Source: Candidatus Woykebacteria bacterium RIFCSPLOWO2_01_FULL_43_14 (lineage in GTDB: Bacteria > Patescibacteriota > Microgenomatia > Woykebacterales > 2-01-FULL-43-14). From it: DNA of 11,915 bases. The notes beneath the pieces were generated by a model, which worked only from the letters and a program-made list of their open reading frames with translations, made no database searches and was not told the origin of the DNA. Positions 11,464 through 11,915 of the stretch are shown piece after piece (positions within the stretch are counted from its first letter, which is position 1; each line of letters begins with the position of its first letter). Position numbers and translations under genes: made by a program. Location: positions 6,874-18,788 of the forward strand of contig MHDB01000037.1 of NCBI GenBank assembly GCA_001816835.1. Reading direction: 5' to 3'.

Positions 11464-11915
11464 ATGTACTCATTTTCGCCCCACATAAAAAATCGCCTTA
11501 AACAAAAGGGCAGGAGAGCATTTCCAAAACTTGTTTTACCGAGTATTGGGAAGATTTTTGACCCAAGGCTTATTAGGTCACTCAAAAGGATTGCCCTAGC
11601 TGACTTCGAACTCCCCAGGAGTAGATACCTTCCAGACCATATCTCCTTAGTTATCTTTCGAGCCAAATTTAAAAGATTTTTAAAACTAATTCCTTGGTTC
11701 ACGAAGTATTATATTACTAGGCTGACCCAACAAGCCAGGCGAAGAAAAAAAGCCTTTAGTCTTGCCTTATTATTAGGCTTATTCATCTTAAGTGTTAGCT
11801 GGGGACTTCTTACTCAGATTAGACTTCAGGCGAAGGTTAACCAAAATAAAGAACTACTTTCCTTGGAATCTAAGATCGAAGAGGCTATTAGCCTCTTGAA
11901 ACTAAATCCACTGAA
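11464..11915 (+). CDS. N-terminal part of a basic membrane protein of unknown function (runs off window)
   Basis: From the ATG at 11464, seven bases after the previous stop, the frame stays open to the window end (150 codons). An in-frame TAG at 11443-11445 limits upstream extension, and no other ATG lies between. Residues 1-96 are hydrophilic and very rich in Lys and Arg (for example 'NRLKQKGRRAF', 'KFKRFLK', 'QARRRKKAF'). One membrane helix spans about 97-117. A helical, probably coiled-coil segment follows ('NQNKELLSLESKIEEAISL', from 127 on). The positive-inside rule puts the N-terminus in the cytoplasm and the missing remainder outside. The very basic tail could contact membrane lipid or nucleic acid. 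It is probably the third gene of the PH-domain operon. No family is recognised. Confidence 0.7.
   Translation, partial: MYSFSPHIKNRLKQKGRRAFPKLVLPSIGKIFDPRLIRSLKRIALADFELPRSRYLPDHISLVIFRAKFKRFLKLIPWFTKYYITRLTQQARRRKKAFSLALLLGLFILSVSWGLLTQIRLQAKVNQNKELLSLESKIEEAISLLKLNPL

Noticed and set aside
11442..11702. Minus-strand 86-codon open frame near the window end
   Set aside because: The plus strand has a longer frame open to the window edge with a membrane helix and operon spacing; the minus frame has neither context nor start signal.

Overview
The window most likely comes from a candidate-phyla-radiation bacterium (Patescibacteria), probably of the Microgenomates type. I infer this from three things: a long run of tandem two-helix TrbC/VirB2-like pilin genes, a coiled-coil-SpoIID cell-wall protein, and an exported protein with repeated LGxP-type modules. 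TGA ends several genes (at 4611, 6174 and 11223), so the standard code is used. That argues against the Gracilibacteria/Absconditabacteria, which read TGA as glycine. Taxonomy is inferred from gene content only; no rRNA or tRNA gene is visible.

Layout. Positions 1-632 (+) hold the 3' part of an exported-protein-like gene. Its stop codon abuts that of the facing gene. Positions 633-6608 (-) form one compact operon of ten genes. Eight encode pilin-like proteins (nine pilin modules, because one gene is a tandem double pilin). They are followed by a VirB1-like lytic transglycosylase and a small single-helix membrane protein. Junctions are tight (TAATG, ATGA, or gaps of 1-10 bases), except around the gene at 3263-3691. 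That gene has a perfect Shine-Dalgarno sequence, a possible promoter of its own and an intrinsic terminator after it. A strong sigma70-type promoter lies upstream at 6650-6678, with a second, divergent promoter for the + strand gene at 6802.

Positions 6802-8109 (+) encode a secreted multi-module protein with a good terminator. Positions 8110-8749 hold no convincing gene; they are packed with palindromes, including a nested hairpin of about 120 bases. Positions 8750-10543 (+) encode the coiled-coil-SpoIID protein. Positions 10660-11915 (+) carry a second operon: a bacterial PH-domain membrane protein, a 78-residue two-helix protein, and the N-terminal part of a very basic membrane protein that runs off the window. 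The genes at 8750 and 10660 both have an extended -10 element (TGGTAMAAT) only 7-9 bases before the ATG, which suggests leaderless transcripts.

How it fits together. The window is about the cell envelope. The pilin operon and its transglycosylase look like the pilus and wall-opening part of a type IV secretion or conjugation-like apparatus. No VirB4, VirB6 or coupling ATPase gene is present here, so the rest must lie elsewhere. The downstream genes encode another peptidoglycan-cutting enzyme and membrane proteins. The points most worth a second look are the double pilin with a signal-peptidase-like site between its halves, the signs of gene conversion among the pilins, and the structured intergenic region.
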